Positions 9,203 through 19,000 of a stretch of 43,304 nucleotides of DNA are shown here, piece after piece. The DNA comes from Candidatus Nealsoniibacteriota bacterium. GTDB lineage: Bacteria; Patescibacteriota; Minisyncoccia; Minisyncoccales; PWPS01. Made by a program: the position numbers and the translations under genes. The notes beneath the pieces were generated by a model, which was given only the letters and a program-made list of their open reading frames with translations, did not search any database and was not told the origin of the DNA. How positions within the stretch are numbered: the first letter of the stretch is position 1; each line of letters starts with the position of its first letter. The stretch is from contig PWHW01000008.1 of the NCBI GenBank assembly GCA_003555075.1, positions 1 through 43,304 of the forward strand. The letters are read 5' to 3'.

Positions 9203-9610
9203 TTGGAGATGTATTCTTTCCTAAACACCGTAAGAGGAAAAGCGGAGTTGATAGTGGCTGCACTGATAATTATCGGTCTGGCATTCGGTTTTTGGATGAT
9301 GATAAGTGCAATAATAGGAGATGCAAGGGATGCTAAGATTCAAGCATCCCTCTCTCGTTTTGGGGGCGTTGCCGAAAGGGCTTCGGCGACGAAAGGTTAT
9401 GAAGGAGTTTGTGAAGAAATAGAGGCCAGAAATAGTTTCAAGGATATAACAAAGGAAGGAGATCTGGCTTTTGCAATGGCCGAGTGTCATGACTCTCAGG
9501 GAGGATGGTGTGTGCAAGCGTTTCTGTCCGACGGCACTGTCATGTGCGTGGACAGAAGCGATGTGCACAAAGGAAGAGAGTGCAACAAAGAGACGACCAG
9601 GTGTCAATGA
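9203..9610 (+). CDS. Paralogous pilin with degenerate prepilin signal
   Basis: The protein is 135 residues from a TTG at 9203 or 133 from the ATG at 9209. Its core aligns with the preceding pilin: DAKIQASLSRFGGVAERA against [18 protein letters not shown], then matching WCVQA and MCVDR cysteine motifs, six cysteines in all. An ungapped alignment backward keeps the glutamate at mature position 5, but the residues before it are RGKA instead of FTLM, and no Gly precedes the expected cleavage point. It may therefore be uncleaved, cut at a shifted site, or serve as a membrane-bound accessory. It looks like a tandem duplicate that lost about 50 residues of the variable region. Confidence 0.8.
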   Translation: MEMYSFLNTVRGKAELIVAALIIIGLAFGFWMMISAIIGDARDAKIQASLSRFGGVAERASATKGYEGVCEEIEARNSFKDITKEGDLAFAMAECHDSQGGWCVQAFLSDGTVMCVDRSDVHKGRECNKETTRCQ

Positions 9611-9637
9611 ATCGTTTTAATTTTCTAAGAATTGTTG

Positions 9638-10441
9638 ATGAATTTACTGTTTTTTGTTTTTGTCTTTCTTGTGGGCCTGCTTACAGGCTCCTTTTTAAAT
9701 TGTGTAATCTATCGCCTTGAAAAGGGTGAAGATTTTTCACAAGGAAGATCTTATTGTCCCAAGTGCAAAAAGGAGCTTCTTTGGGTGGATCTTATCCCTT
9801 TGCTGAGCTTCTTTCTTTTGAAGGGAAAATGCAGATTTTGCGATAAAAGCATTTCTTGGCAATATCCCGCAGTAGAGTTTTTAACGGGAACTCTCTTTCT
9901 TCTCTTTTTTGTCCTTAGACTCCCTGAATTGAATAGTTTTGTGGATTTTGCACAAGCGGGTTATTTCGTTTTTATTATTTCCCTTTTTGTTCTTATATTG
10001 GTTTATGACTTAAAACATCTTCTTATACCGGATGAGGCGATAGAAGCGGGCTTGATGGTTTCCGGACTTTGGTATCTTACTGCTTTTCTTCTCGGTGCAC
10101 AGTCTTTGCAAGAGTTGGCAGGGTATATCTTTTCTTCCTTGGGTGCTTCCGCTTTTCTTTTGACACTTTTTCTTGTTACCAAGGGTAAAGGAATGGGTTT
10201 TGGAGATGTGAAATTCGCTCTTTTAATGGGTCTTTTCTTGGGTTACCCGAAGATCATAGCGGGATTGTTTTTATCCTTTCTGATAGGTGCTATAATAGGC
10301 TTAGTGATGATCCTTCTCCAAAAAAAGGGAATGAAGAGTGAGATACCCTTCGCACCCTTTCTTGTTGCAGGCTCTTTTGTTGCCTTCTTTTGGGGAGAAG
10401 CGATCTTGCAAGAGTATTATATGCTTTTTAGCTTCTTTTAA
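9638..10441 (+). CDS. pilD: Prepilin peptidase PilD (aspartic protease, GspO family)
   Basis: This polytopic membrane aspartyl protease cleaves and usually N-methylates prepilins. From the ATG at 9638 (two in-frame TTG codons lie just upstream) it is 267 residues. The N-terminal cytoplasmic loop carries a zinc tetracysteine (C40, C43, C65, C68), typical of the bifunctional peptidase/methylase form. Catalytic aspartates are D124 in YDLKHLLIPD and D190 in the GFGD motif. It lies among the pilins that it would process. Confidence 0.94.
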   Translation: MNLLFFVFVFLVGLLTGSFLNCVIYRLEKGEDFSQGRSYCPKCKKELLWVDLIPLLSFFLLKGKCRFCDKSISWQYPAVEFLTGTLFLLFFVLRLPELNSFVDFAQAGYFVFIISLFVLILVYDLKHLLIPDEAIEAGLMVSGLWYLTAFLLGAQSLQELAGYIFSSLGASAFLLTLFLVTKGKGMGFGDVKFALLMGLFLGYPKIIAGLFLSFLIGAIIGLVMILLQKKGMKSEIPFAPFLVAGSFVAFFWGEAILQEYYMLFSFF

Positions 10442-10443
10442 AG

Positions 10444-11034
10444 ATGAAATGTTTTTCTCAAAAAGGAACTTCTCTTATAGAGATCTTGGTAGTGCTTATA
10501 ATAGTTGTCATAATGACCTCTGTGGTGGCGGTCGGCTATAATGAGTTTCGAGGAAGATTGTCCCTTGAAAGAGCTGCGGACAAAATGGCACAGGACATAA
10601 GAAAAGCCCTGGAGCTTTCCATTTCTTCTCCCGAACCTCCCGTGGAAGGCTCTGTTTCCGATTTTAGAGGAGGTTACGGTATTTATTTTGATGAGGAAGA
10701 GGATAATTATATGGCCGTGGCTCATACGCACCCCGGTCAATATGACAGGGATTACGTTCAATTGAAAAAATCGGCCATTAACCCTCTTGACCTGGAAAAA
10801 GAGGGTCTTGAAATAAAAGAGGTTACTCTTGAGAATTGCCATACGAGTCCGACGGAGAATTTGGTGGTCTTCTTTCCTCCCGACCCTCTTGTTTATATAG
10901 GCAATCATGTACTTCCCATGGGAGAAGGACAAGGGAGCAGGTGTGACAAGTTGAAAGTGGTGCTTTCGATAAAAGAAAGGGAAGAAGAAAAAGAGGTCAT
11001 TGTGAACAAAAGGGGTCTTGTAAAAGTAAAATAG
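10444..11034 (+). CDS. Minor pilin / pseudopilin, GspH-FimT-like
   Basis: The 196-residue protein has a leader ending KG (residue 8), followed by TSLIEILVVLIIVVIMTSVV, a type III prepilin signal with Glu5. The following ERAADKMAQDIRKALELS and the overall size resemble the GspH/FimT group of minor pilins. It starts 2 bp after pilD and is followed 1 bp later by another pilin, so the minor pilins are tightly coupled. Confidence 0.82.
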   Translation: MKCFSQKGTSLIEILVVLIIVVIMTSVVAVGYNEFRGRLSLERAADKMAQDIRKALELSISSPEPPVEGSVSDFRGGYGIYFDEEEDNYMAVAHTHPGQYDRDYVQLKKSAINPLDLEKEGLEIKEVTLENCHTSPTENLVVFFPPDPLVYIGNHVLPMGEGQGSRCDKLKVVLSIKEREEEKEVIVNKRGLVKVK

Positions 11035-11035
11035 T

Positions 11036-11536
11036 ATGAAAACTGTTACCGAAAAAGAAAAAAAGAGCAAAGGGTTGACCCTTATAGAACTTCTTATTGC
11101 GATAACCGTTATTACAGTGGGTATTCTTACTATTTTTAGTTTTCTTTCCGACATCTTGCGCTCAGCAGGAGCGGTTAACGATGAGTTCAGAGCTGCATAT
11201 AAAGCAAAAGAAGGAATAGAGATGGTGCGTTATATAAGGGATACCAATGCATTGCAAGAGAGGGTTCACGAGCACAATTGGATCGATTACGGGAACAGGG
11301 ATCTTTATCACAATAATCTATGCGGCAATTGTTGTCGAATACCTTCCGATTTCACCTACGGAGATACCTTGGAAAGCTGTACAGGTGATCCCCTTCCCGG
11401 AGAAATGACAAGAGATATAAGTGTTACCCGGGAAGGTAATAACTCTATAGAGGTTTCTTCAACTGTTTTCGGGAAGACTGTAGAAGGTGAGGAGTTTTCC
11501 ATTACAGCAAAAGAGATAATATATAATTATCGCTAG
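11036..11536 (+). CDS. Minor pilin, PilV/GspI-like
   Basis: The 166-residue protein has a 13-residue basic leader ending KSKG, then LTLIELLIAITVITVGILTI, a textbook prepilin cleavage motif with Glu5. The VGILTI region after the motif is typical of the PilV/GspI subgroup. Four cysteines lie in the middle of the globular part (LCGNCC and ESCTGD). Its position between a GspH-like and a GspJ-like gene matches minor pilin cassettes elsewhere. Confidence 0.82.
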   Translation: MKTVTEKEKKSKGLTLIELLIAITVITVGILTIFSFLSDILRSAGAVNDEFRAAYKAKEGIEMVRYIRDTNALQERVHEHNWIDYGNRDLYHNNLCGNCCRIPSDFTYGDTLESCTGDPLPGEMTRDISVTREGNNSIEVSSTVFGKTVEGEEFSITAKEIIYNYR

Positions 11537-11545
11537 CTTTGAAAA

Positions 11546-12145
11546 ATGACCAATCTATTCAAAAAAAATAGGGGCAACGAAGGATTAACCCTTGTTGAGA
11601 TGCTTGTTTCCATCTTTGTTTTTTCTTTGGTTATGGTGGTTATCACCAATTTTTTTCTATCCAGCGTGAGAATGCAAGCCCGAATATCCGAGGAGCAAAA
11701 GATGTTACGGGAAATAAGTTATGCCATGGAGTATATGACAAGGGCGATCCGTATGGCTGCAAGGGACGGTCATGATGCGGAAAACGAAAGACCGGATTGT
11801 ATTAGCGGAATAAGAGAAGGAAATTATTCTCAAAATAGGGAGAGCGAGCTTGTTTTTCTGAATTATGATCGAAGTAATTGTCGTGAATTCTATCTCGATG
11901 AAGGACTTATCAAAGAAAGGTTCGGCGGAGAGCGTGTTGCCTTGACTTCTTCCGATTTTGAAGTGGAAGAACTTTCTTTTGGCAGTGGAGGAACCGATTG
12001 GCGCCCGCAAGGAAATGATCAATCAAGGGTTACTATTTATATCGAAATGAGATCAAAGGATTTTGAGGAAGTTTCTACTCAAGTGCAAACCACTGTTACT
12101 CAAAGGCGCCTCAACGTTCTCGTTCCTCCGGAGCCTGAAGATTAA
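11546..12145 (+). CDS. Minor pilin, PilW/GspJ-like
   Basis: The 199-residue protein has a leader ending NEG (residue 13), then LTLVEMLVSIFVFSLVMVVI with Glu5. The segment EISYAMEYMTRAIRMAARDG is characteristic of the PilW/GspJ group (an amphipathic helix after the transmembrane part). It is the third of four consecutive minor pilin genes, with 9 bp on either side. Confidence 0.82.
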   Translation: MTNLFKKNRGNEGLTLVEMLVSIFVFSLVMVVITNFFLSSVRMQARISEEQKMLREISYAMEYMTRAIRMAARDGHDAENERPDCISGIREGNYSQNRESELVFLNYDRSNCREFYLDEGLIKERFGGERVALTSSDFEVEELSFGSGGTDWRPQGNDQSRVTIYIEMRSKDFEEVSTQVQTTVTQRRLNVLVPPEPED

Positions 12146-12154
12146 AGTGACCAT

Positions 12155-12559
12155 ATGAAAAAAAACTACAAAAAAGAGAAGGGTACGATTATCTATTATA
12201 CGGCGGCCATTATGGCGATAATTCTTGCCATGGTGCTGGGGCTTAGCGCGATCTTGGTCAGTCAAATTTCAATGGTGAGAGACATGGGGCAATCTGTGAT
12301 TGCGTTTCATGGTGCAAATAGCGGAATAGAGCGTACTCTTTATGAGGTAAGAAAGGAAGAAAGGGGTGCGGGTTCTTTTAGTGGCGAGCTTGACTCCAAT
12401 ATCTCTTATGAGGTGGATGTGGAAGTTGAAAACTATGAACCGAACCCGGATTTTAACCTTTATAAGGTGATCTCAAAGGGGGCTGTTTCCTATAGTGCCT
12501 TTGAAGGGGGTAGTGATATTGCAAGAAGGGCCATCAGAGTGCAATTTGTTGGTAGGTAG
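12155..12559 (+). CDS. Minor pilin-like protein, PilX/GspK-like N-terminus
   Basis: The 134-residue protein starts with a basic leader ending KEKG (residue 10), then TIIYYTAAIMAIILAMVLGLSAI. There is no Glu at mature position 5. The later GANSGIERTLYEVR matches the A-N/D-SG-E pattern of the PilX group. PilX/GspK members sit at the pilus tip and often lack Glu5. It is the last pilus gene of the run. Confidence 0.72.
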   Translation: MKKNYKKEKGTIIYYTAAIMAIILAMVLGLSAILVSQISMVRDMGQSVIAFHGANSGIERTLYEVRKEERGAGSFSGELDSNISYEVDVEVENYEPNPDFNLYKVISKGAVSYSAFEGGSDIARRAIRVQFVGR

Positions 12560-12601
12560 GAAAATTTCATATAACTGAAGTGTTTTAATTTTGATAGTAA
12601 A

Positions 12602-14677
12602 ATGGGAGAAAAAAAGAAAGAAAAAGAAGCAAAAAAAAGAATAGAGAGGCTTAAGGAGCTTATAAATCATCACCGGTACCAATATCATGTTCTAAACAAA
12701 GAAGAGATTTCTTCCGCTGCCCTTGACTCTCTCAAAAAGGAGCTTTACGACCTGGAGAATGAATTTCCACAGTTTGTTGCTCCCGATTCTCCCACGCAAA
12801 GAGTGGAAGGGGAGCCCTTGAAGGAGTTCAAAAAGATTAGGCACTATAGGCGCATGCTCTCTTTTCAGGATGCTTTCTCAAAAGAGGATATGAGGGATTT
12901 CGAGAGAAGAATAACTCGTATTGTTCCTGAGGAAAATGTGGATTATTTTTGTGAACTCAAGGTGGACGGCCTGGCAATAGAACTTATTTATGAAGAAGGA
13001 GTCCTTGTAAGTGGCTCCACAAGGGGGGATGGGATCATCGGAGAAGATGTTACGCAAAATCTTAAAACAATAGACTCCATCCCCTTGGGGCTTCGTTCTC
13101 CCGAGTTTTTTAGTAAAGAGGAAGAAGAGATTTCCAGCCACTCGGGATGGGGAGACAAAAAGAAGAGTTTGGTGGTGCGCGGAGAAGTCTTCATTTCCAA
13201 GGAAGAGTTCTTTAATTTGAATGAAGAAAGGAGAAAAGAAGACCTTCCTTTGTATGCTAATCCGAGGAATATAGCTGCCGGGTCCATACGGCAACTCGAC
13301 CCTAGTGTGGCAGCTGAAAGAAATCTTGATTTTTTTGCTTATGACCTGGTAGCGGACATGAAAGAAGGAGATAGTGTTACTCCTTTTAACATAAAGACCC
13401 ACAAAGGAAAGCATGAAGCATTGAGAACACTTGGCTTTAAAACGGTGGATAAAGAAAAGTATTGCAAGGCAATGGAAGAAGTATTCGCTTTTTATGAGGA
13501 GGTCGAAAGAAAAAGAGATGATTATACCTATCAAATAGACGGAATAGCTGTTTTTGTGAATGATAATGAGATTTTTGAGAGGTTAGGAGTTGCCGGAAAG
13601 GCTCCCCGAGGAGGGATTGCTTACAAGTTTCCTCTTGAGCACAGCACTACTGTGGTTAAAGACGTTCTTTTTCAAGTGGGCAGAACGGGGGCTATTACTC
13701 CTGTAGCAGTGTTAAAACCGGTGCAACTGGGAGGGGTTACTATCTCCAGAGCTACTCTTCATAACGAGGATGAGGTTAAGAGGCTTGATGTAAGGATTAA
13801 TGATACCGTAGTGGTGGGGAGAGCGGGAGATGTTATTCCTCGAGTAATAAAAGTTCTTCCGGAGCTTCGTGTTGGAAAGGAGAAAAAAATAAGTTTTCCC
13901 ACAAAGTGTCCTCTTTGCAAAGAAGATATTAAAAGGCCGAAAGGGGAAGCAAGGTGGTATTGTAAGAGCGAAGATTGCAAAGGAACCAGAAGAGAGCGTC
14001 TCCATCATTTTGTGTCAAAAAAAGGTTTTGATATTGATGGTTTTGGGAAGAAAGTGGTAGATAAGCTCCTCGAGGAAGGTCTCATCTCCACACCGGTTGA
14101 TATTTTTAACTTGAAAGAAGGGGATCTTCTTCCTCTGGAAAGATTTGCAGAGAAGTCCACCAATAATCTTATAAAGGCGATTGAAAACAGTAAGAGAATA
14201 CCTCTCTCCAAATTTTTACAAGCCATATCCATTCCTTATACCGGAGAAGCCGCCGCTCGTGCACTTGCTTATCATTTCAATTCTCTTGAAGATATTAGCA
14301 ATGCTTCTGTGGAAGAGTTGATGGCAATTCCCGATATCGGTCCTGTTACCGCTCAAAGCATTCATGAATTTTTCAACAAAGAAGAGAAAAAGAGGTTAAT
14401 AGAAGGTTTAAAGAGTGCTGGCGTGAAAATAGAAGCGGAAGAAAGAGCAACGAAATTTGCGGGTAAGACATTTGTGGTTACGGGAGCAATGAAGAGTTTA
14501 AAACGGGAAGAGGCGGAGGAAATGATATCAAAACTTGGAGGAAGAGTTTCATCTTCTGTCTCGAAGAATACCAGTTATTTGGTAGCCGGAGAGAACCCCG
14601 GAAGTAAACTTGAAAAGGCGAGGGAGCTTGAGGTAAGAGTGCTTACGGAAGAGGAGTTCTTGGAAATGATAAAGTAA
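12602..14677 (+). CDS. ligA: NAD-dependent DNA ligase
   Basis: LigA seals nicks using NAD+. The 691 residues are full length: adenylation domain with the nucleophile K120 in the KVDG motif, OB-fold, zinc finger (C436, C439, C454, C459), helix-hairpin-helix region and a C-terminal BRCT domain (about 617-691). An insertion near 170-188 (acidic, then SGWGDKKKS) lengthens the adenylation domain. It follows the last pilus gene by 42 bp. A possible promoter (TTGTTG, 18 bp, TATAAC) overlaps the end of that gene, so it may be transcribed separately. Confidence 0.97.
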   Translation: MGEKKKEKEAKKRIERLKELINHHRYQYHVLNKEEISSAALDSLKKELYDLENEFPQFVAPDSPTQRVEGEPLKEFKKIRHYRRMLSFQDAFSKEDMRDFERRITRIVPEENVDYFCELKVDGLAIELIYEEGVLVSGSTRGDGIIGEDVTQNLKTIDSIPLGLRSPEFFSKEEEEISSHSGWGDKKKSLVVRGEVFISKEEFFNLNEERRKEDLPLYANPRNIAAGSIRQLDPSVAAERNLDFFAYDLVADMKEGDSVTPFNIKTHKGKHEALRTLGFKTVDKEKYCKAMEEVFAFYEEVERKRDDYTYQIDGIAVFVNDNEIFERLGVAGKAPRGGIAYKFPLEHSTTVVKDVLFQVGRTGAITPVAVLKPVQLGGVTISRATLHNEDEVKRLDVRINDTVVVGRAGDVIPRVIKVLPELRVGKEKKISFPTKCPLCKEDIKRPKGEARWYCKSEDCKGTRRERLHHFVSKKGFDIDGFGKKVVDKLLEEGLISTPVDIFNLKEGDLLPLERFAEKSTNNLIKAIENSKRIPLSKFLQAISIPYTGEAAARALAYHFNSLEDISNASVEELMAIPDIGPVTAQSIHEFFNKEEKKRLIEGLKSAGVKIEAEERATKFAGKTFVVTGAMKSLKREEAEEMISKLGGRVSSSVSKNTSYLVAGENPGSKLEKARELEVRVLTEEEFLEMIK

Positions 14678-14704
14678 CCTTTTTAACACCTTTTTTGCAT
14701 TCAT

Positions 14705-15796
14705 ATGCTGATGCGATTCACTATAAAGAAAGCAAAAGAGTTGGATCTTGTTCTTCTCTTTTCAGCAGTGCTTATATCGGGAATAGGAATACTATCTCTC
14801 TTTAGTATAAATTCCTCTCTTGCTGTTCGACAAATAATCTTTGTTCTTGCCGGGGTGATTCTGATGTTCCTTATTTCTCTCATTGATTGGAGGATTTTCA
14901 AGGAGAAGTCTTATATCATTCTTGGTCTTTATTTTCTTTCTGTACTTTCTTTATACGGTCTTCTTGTTTTTGGTCCTGTGATAAGGGGAGTGCAAAGATG
15001 GTATAGGGTAGGGGATCTCCTGATAGACCCGGGGGAGATATTCAAAATAGTGATCATTATTCTGCTTGCAAAATTCTTTTCTACGCGCCATGTGGAAATG
15101 TATAAGGTTTCCCATATCATTCTTTCCGGAATATATGTTCTCATTCCTGCATTTTTGATCTTTAGACAGCCCGATCTTGGATCAGCCCTCATCTTGGGAA
15201 TCATGTGGGTGGGCATATTGCTTATTTCAGGAATTAAAGTTAAACACTTCTTGGTTTTGATCATGATTGGCGTAGTTGTTCTGACTTCCGGGTGGATGTT
15301 CTTTCTGGAGGATTATCAAAAAGAAAGAGCGATAGCTTTTATCGATCCTCAGCTTGATCCACAAGGGATAGGGTGGGGACAGGCGCAAGCACAGATCGCA
15401 GTGGGAAGTGGTGGCATTTGGGGAGAGGGATTCAGAGAGGGCACTCAAACCCAATACGGATTTCTTCCAGAACCGGAAACGGACTTCATATTTGCGTCCA
15501 TTGCCGAGGAGTTCGGGTTGGTGGGAGTATCGGTGCTAATTGCTTCTTTTGGCGTTTTTCTTTGGAGAATAATACTTGTTATCCTTAATTCCAAAACAAA
15601 CTTTCCTCGCCTTTTTGCAACCGGTTTTTCTATACTGATAATCACGCAGGTTTTTATAAATGTTGGCATGAACATCGGGCTTTTGCCTATCATAGGAACT
15701 CCTTTGCCTCTTGTGAGTTACGGAGGAAGCAGTCTTTTGTTCGTTTTTGCGAGTCTTGGGATAATCCAAAGCATAAAGAGGGATATAATATACTGA
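14705..15796 (+). CDS. rodA: SEDS family peptidoglycan polymerase, RodA-like
   Basis: The 363-residue polytopic membrane protein belongs to the SEDS family of glycan polymerases that use lipid II. Seen motifs are PEPETDFIFASIAEEFG and GTPLPLVSYGGSS near the C-terminus, plus the loop IRGVQRWYRVG. The PE-TDFIF-A-EEFG form favours RodA (elongation) over FtsW. About ten membrane segments are visible. An alternative start is the second ATG at 14711. No PBP2 partner lies nearby. It follows ligA by 27 bp and ends 7 bp before the rpoB -35 box. Confidence 0.9.
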   Translation: MLMRFTIKKAKELDLVLLFSAVLISGIGILSLFSINSSLAVRQIIFVLAGVILMFLISLIDWRIFKEKSYIILGLYFLSVLSLYGLLVFGPVIRGVQRWYRVGDLLIDPGEIFKIVIIILLAKFFSTRHVEMYKVSHIILSGIYVLIPAFLIFRQPDLGSALILGIMWVGILLISGIKVKHFLVLIMIGVVVLTSGWMFFLEDYQKERAIAFIDPQLDPQGIGWGQAQAQIAVGSGGIWGEGFREGTQTQYGFLPEPETDFIFASIAEEFGLVGVSVLIASFGVFLWRIILVILNSKTNFPRLFATGFSILIITQVFINVGMNIGLLPIIGTPLPLVSYGGSSLLFVFASLGIIQSIKRDIIY

Positions 15797-15803
15797 GATT
15801 CTC

Positions 15804-15831
15804 TTGACAAATTTTTTATATTAAGTAAAAT
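15804..15831 (+). promoter_or_regulatory. Promoter for rpoB
   Basis: TTGACA (15804-15809) is followed after 16 bp by TAAAAT (15826-15831). The same box pair and spacing occur upstream of groES. The expected transcript start near 15838 gives a leader of nearly 190 nt before rpoB. Confidence 0.7.
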
Positions 15832-16025
15832 GACTACTACTTGGTGTGCCAATATCGCAAAATCACGCCTCTTATCCCTTTTTATAGTTAATTTGAGATT
15901 TTGTTTGAACTCGCTTTTTTATAAATTGATGCAAGGTAATTTCCCCCGATTTTTGGCCAGGGGCATTTTTGTTTTGCCTTGAGCAAGCTACTCTTTATTA
16001 ATTCTAAAGCCTTTTTAAAGTTAAT
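15832..16025 (+). other. Long untranslated leader of rpoB with possible nested hairpin
   Basis: No gene is visible. A possible nested structure pairs CAAGG (15932-15936) with CCTTG (15977-15981), enclosing CCCC (15944-15947) with GGGG (15960-15963). A small TTGG/CCAA hairpin lies at 15841-15852. The stems are short and no U-tract follows, so this is only a candidate regulatory leader. Confidence 0.3.
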
Positions 16026-19000
16026 ATGCAAAAAGTAAAATATTTTGGGAAAAAGAAGGTCTCCTTACCCACCCCTTATCTCCTGAGCATACAAAAGGAT
16101 GCTTGGGATAATTTTTGGAATGAGAGGATGGAAGCCCTTTTTCGCGAAATATCCCCTATCAAGGATTATACCGGAAAGGAATGGGAACTTTATTTTTTGG
16201 ATTATAAATTGGGAAAACCCAATCATGAAAACGGAAGAGAGGCAAAAGAGAACAATGACTCCTATGAGGCTCCTCTCAAAATAGAAGTTGAGCTTCGAAA
16301 TCTCAAGGCAAAAAGATCAAAAAAGCAAGAGATATTCTTATGCGATTTCCCCCTTATGACCGAAAGGGGAACTTTTATTATAAATGGTGTGGAAAGAGTA
16401 GCGGTCTCCCAACTGATACGTTCGCCGGGAGCTTTCTTTACCGCTCAAATGATTCGCGAGGAGAAAAGCTTCGGAGCGAAGATAATTCCCAATAGAGGAA
16501 CTTGGCTTGAGTTTCAGACGGAGCCCTCCGGTTTTATAGGAGTGAAGATAGACAGAAGAAGAAAAGTTCCTGCTACTACTCTTCTTAGGGCCATTGGTCT
16601 TCCTGACATGCAATATCCTGACTGGAAGGGAGCTACGGACGAGGAAATCATAAAGTATTTCAAGGACGTGGACAACGGTGAAAGAAGTTTTATAAAAAAA
16701 ACCATGGAGCGGGATACTTCTACGAACAGGGAGAGTGCTCTTGTGGAAATATATAAACGTATGCGACCGGGGGACGTGGTTACTCCCGAAACTGCCAGAG
16801 AGCTTGTGGAGAACACATTCTTTAATTTTGATCGTTATGATCTCTCTGAGGTTGGAAGATGGAGGATGTGGCAAAGACTTTCAGAACTGGAAGCAAAAGA
16901 AAAAATAGAGATTGATGATAGACTTCTTTATCCCGAGGATGTTGTTGCTGTACTAAGAGAGGTGATTCGAATGAATAATGATCCCAGTGCGAGAGAGGAT
17001 GAGATAGATCATCTTGGCAATCGAAGAATAAGACCTTTCACAGAACTTCTTGAGAATACTTTAAGACTGGGACTCACCAGAATAGAAAGGAATATTAAGG
17101 ACAAGATATCCACCACGGATATTAGCGGAATAAATCCTGGAAAACTTGTCAATACTCGTCCTTTTGCTGCAGCGGTGCAAAGATTCTTTTCTTCCTCTCA
17201 GATATCGCAATTCATGGATTGCGCCAACCCTCTTTCAGAAACGGAGCACAAAAGGAGACTCACTGCAACGGGTCCCGGGGGGCTCAAAAGAGAAAGGGCC
17301 GGTTTCGAGGCAAGAGACGTGCAAGCTTCTCACTACGGAAGAATTTGTCCTATACAAACTCCCGAGGGGCAAAATGTGGGGCTGGTGAGTCATCTTGCTC
17401 TTTACGCTAGGGCGAATCGCTATGGATTTCTTGAAACTCCCTATTTTAGGGTTAAAAAAGGAAAAGTAACCTCTGAAGTTGAATACCTTAATGCTCACGA
17501 GGAAGAAAAATATGTTATTGCTCACGGAGGAGTGCAAACCGATGATAAAGGGCGAATTCTCTCGGAAAAAGCAGAAGGAAGAAAAAAGGGCAAGCCCGGA
17601 ATATTTAAAAGAGAGGATTTGGAGTTCATAGATGTTTCCGCCGAACAACTTATTTCAGTGGCTGCTTCCATGGTACCCTTTTTGCAGAACGATGATGCGA
17701 ACAGAGCACTTATGGGGTCTAATATGCAAAGGCAAGCCGTTCCTTTGCTTGAACCCGAAGCTCCCCTTGTTTCTACGGGAAGCGAAGAAAGGGTTGCTCG
17801 CGATTCGGGACATGTTCTTGTGGCAAAAGAGGCTGGAGAGGTGACCGAAGTTGACGGAAAGAATATCACTGTAAAGGGAAAAAGCGGAGAGATCAAATAC
17901 GACCTGGAAGTATTCTCGGAAACCAACCAGTATACTTGTTTTCATCAAAAACCGGCGGTAAAGAAAGGGGAAAAGGTAAAAAAGGACCAGTTCCTTACCA
18001 ATGGAGGGGCTATAAGAGAAGGAAGAACAGCTCTAGGGAAGAATCTTTTGGTGGCCTTCATGTCATGGAGGGGAAGAAACTTCGAAGATGCGGTGATCAT
18101 CTCTGAAAAACTTGTGAAGAATGATTCCTACACTTCCGTTCATATAGAGAATTTTACTTGTGACGTAAGAGAGACAAAGCTGGGCCCCGAGGTTACTACT
18201 TCGGATATTCCCAATGTCTCTGAGAAGAAGCTGAAGGATTTGGATGAAGAAGGGATTGTCCGAGTGGGAGCCGAAGTAGAGCCCAATGATATATTGGTCG
18301 GAAAGATATCTCCCAAAGGGAAGACCGATCTTACTACCGAAGAAAGGCTTCTTAAGGCCATTTTCGGGGAAAAGGCCAAAGAGGTAAAGGATACATCACT
18401 TGTAATGGAGCATGGGAAGAGAGGAAGAGTTATCTCGGTAAAGGTGTTCTCTAGGGATGAAGGGCATAAACTTGATACCGGGGTAATAAAGAGAATTGAA
18501 GTAAAGGTTGCCCAACTTAGAAAAATAAGGGCTGGAGATAAGCTTGCCGGGAGACATGGTAACAAAGGAATTATTTCTCAAGTACTCCCTGAGGAAGAAA
18601 TGCCTTTCTTGGAGGATGGTACTCCCATAGATATTATACTTAACCCTCTTTCCGTGGTGTCTCGAATGAATTTAGGTCAGATCCTTGAAACCCATCTTGG
18701 TCTTGCGGCGAAAAAAGGAGGCTATATCGCGGTGACACCGGCACTTTCGGGAGCTACGTCCGAAGAAATAAGAAAGGAGTTGAAAGAAGAAGATCTTCCG
18801 GAAGATGGAAAAATGAATGTGCTTGACGGAAGAACGGGTCATCCGTTTCCCAGAAAGGTAACTGTGGGCTATATTTATATGATGAAACTGGAGCACATGG
18901 TGGAAGACAAGATCCATATGAGGTCCATAGGACCCTATTCCCTAATTACTCAGCAACCCTTGGGAGGGAGAGCTCAGTTTGGAGGACAAAGGTTCGGAGA

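Noticed and set aside
10438-11154. 238-codon minus-strand open frame
   Set aside because: Antisense to two minor pilins that have clear prepilin signals.
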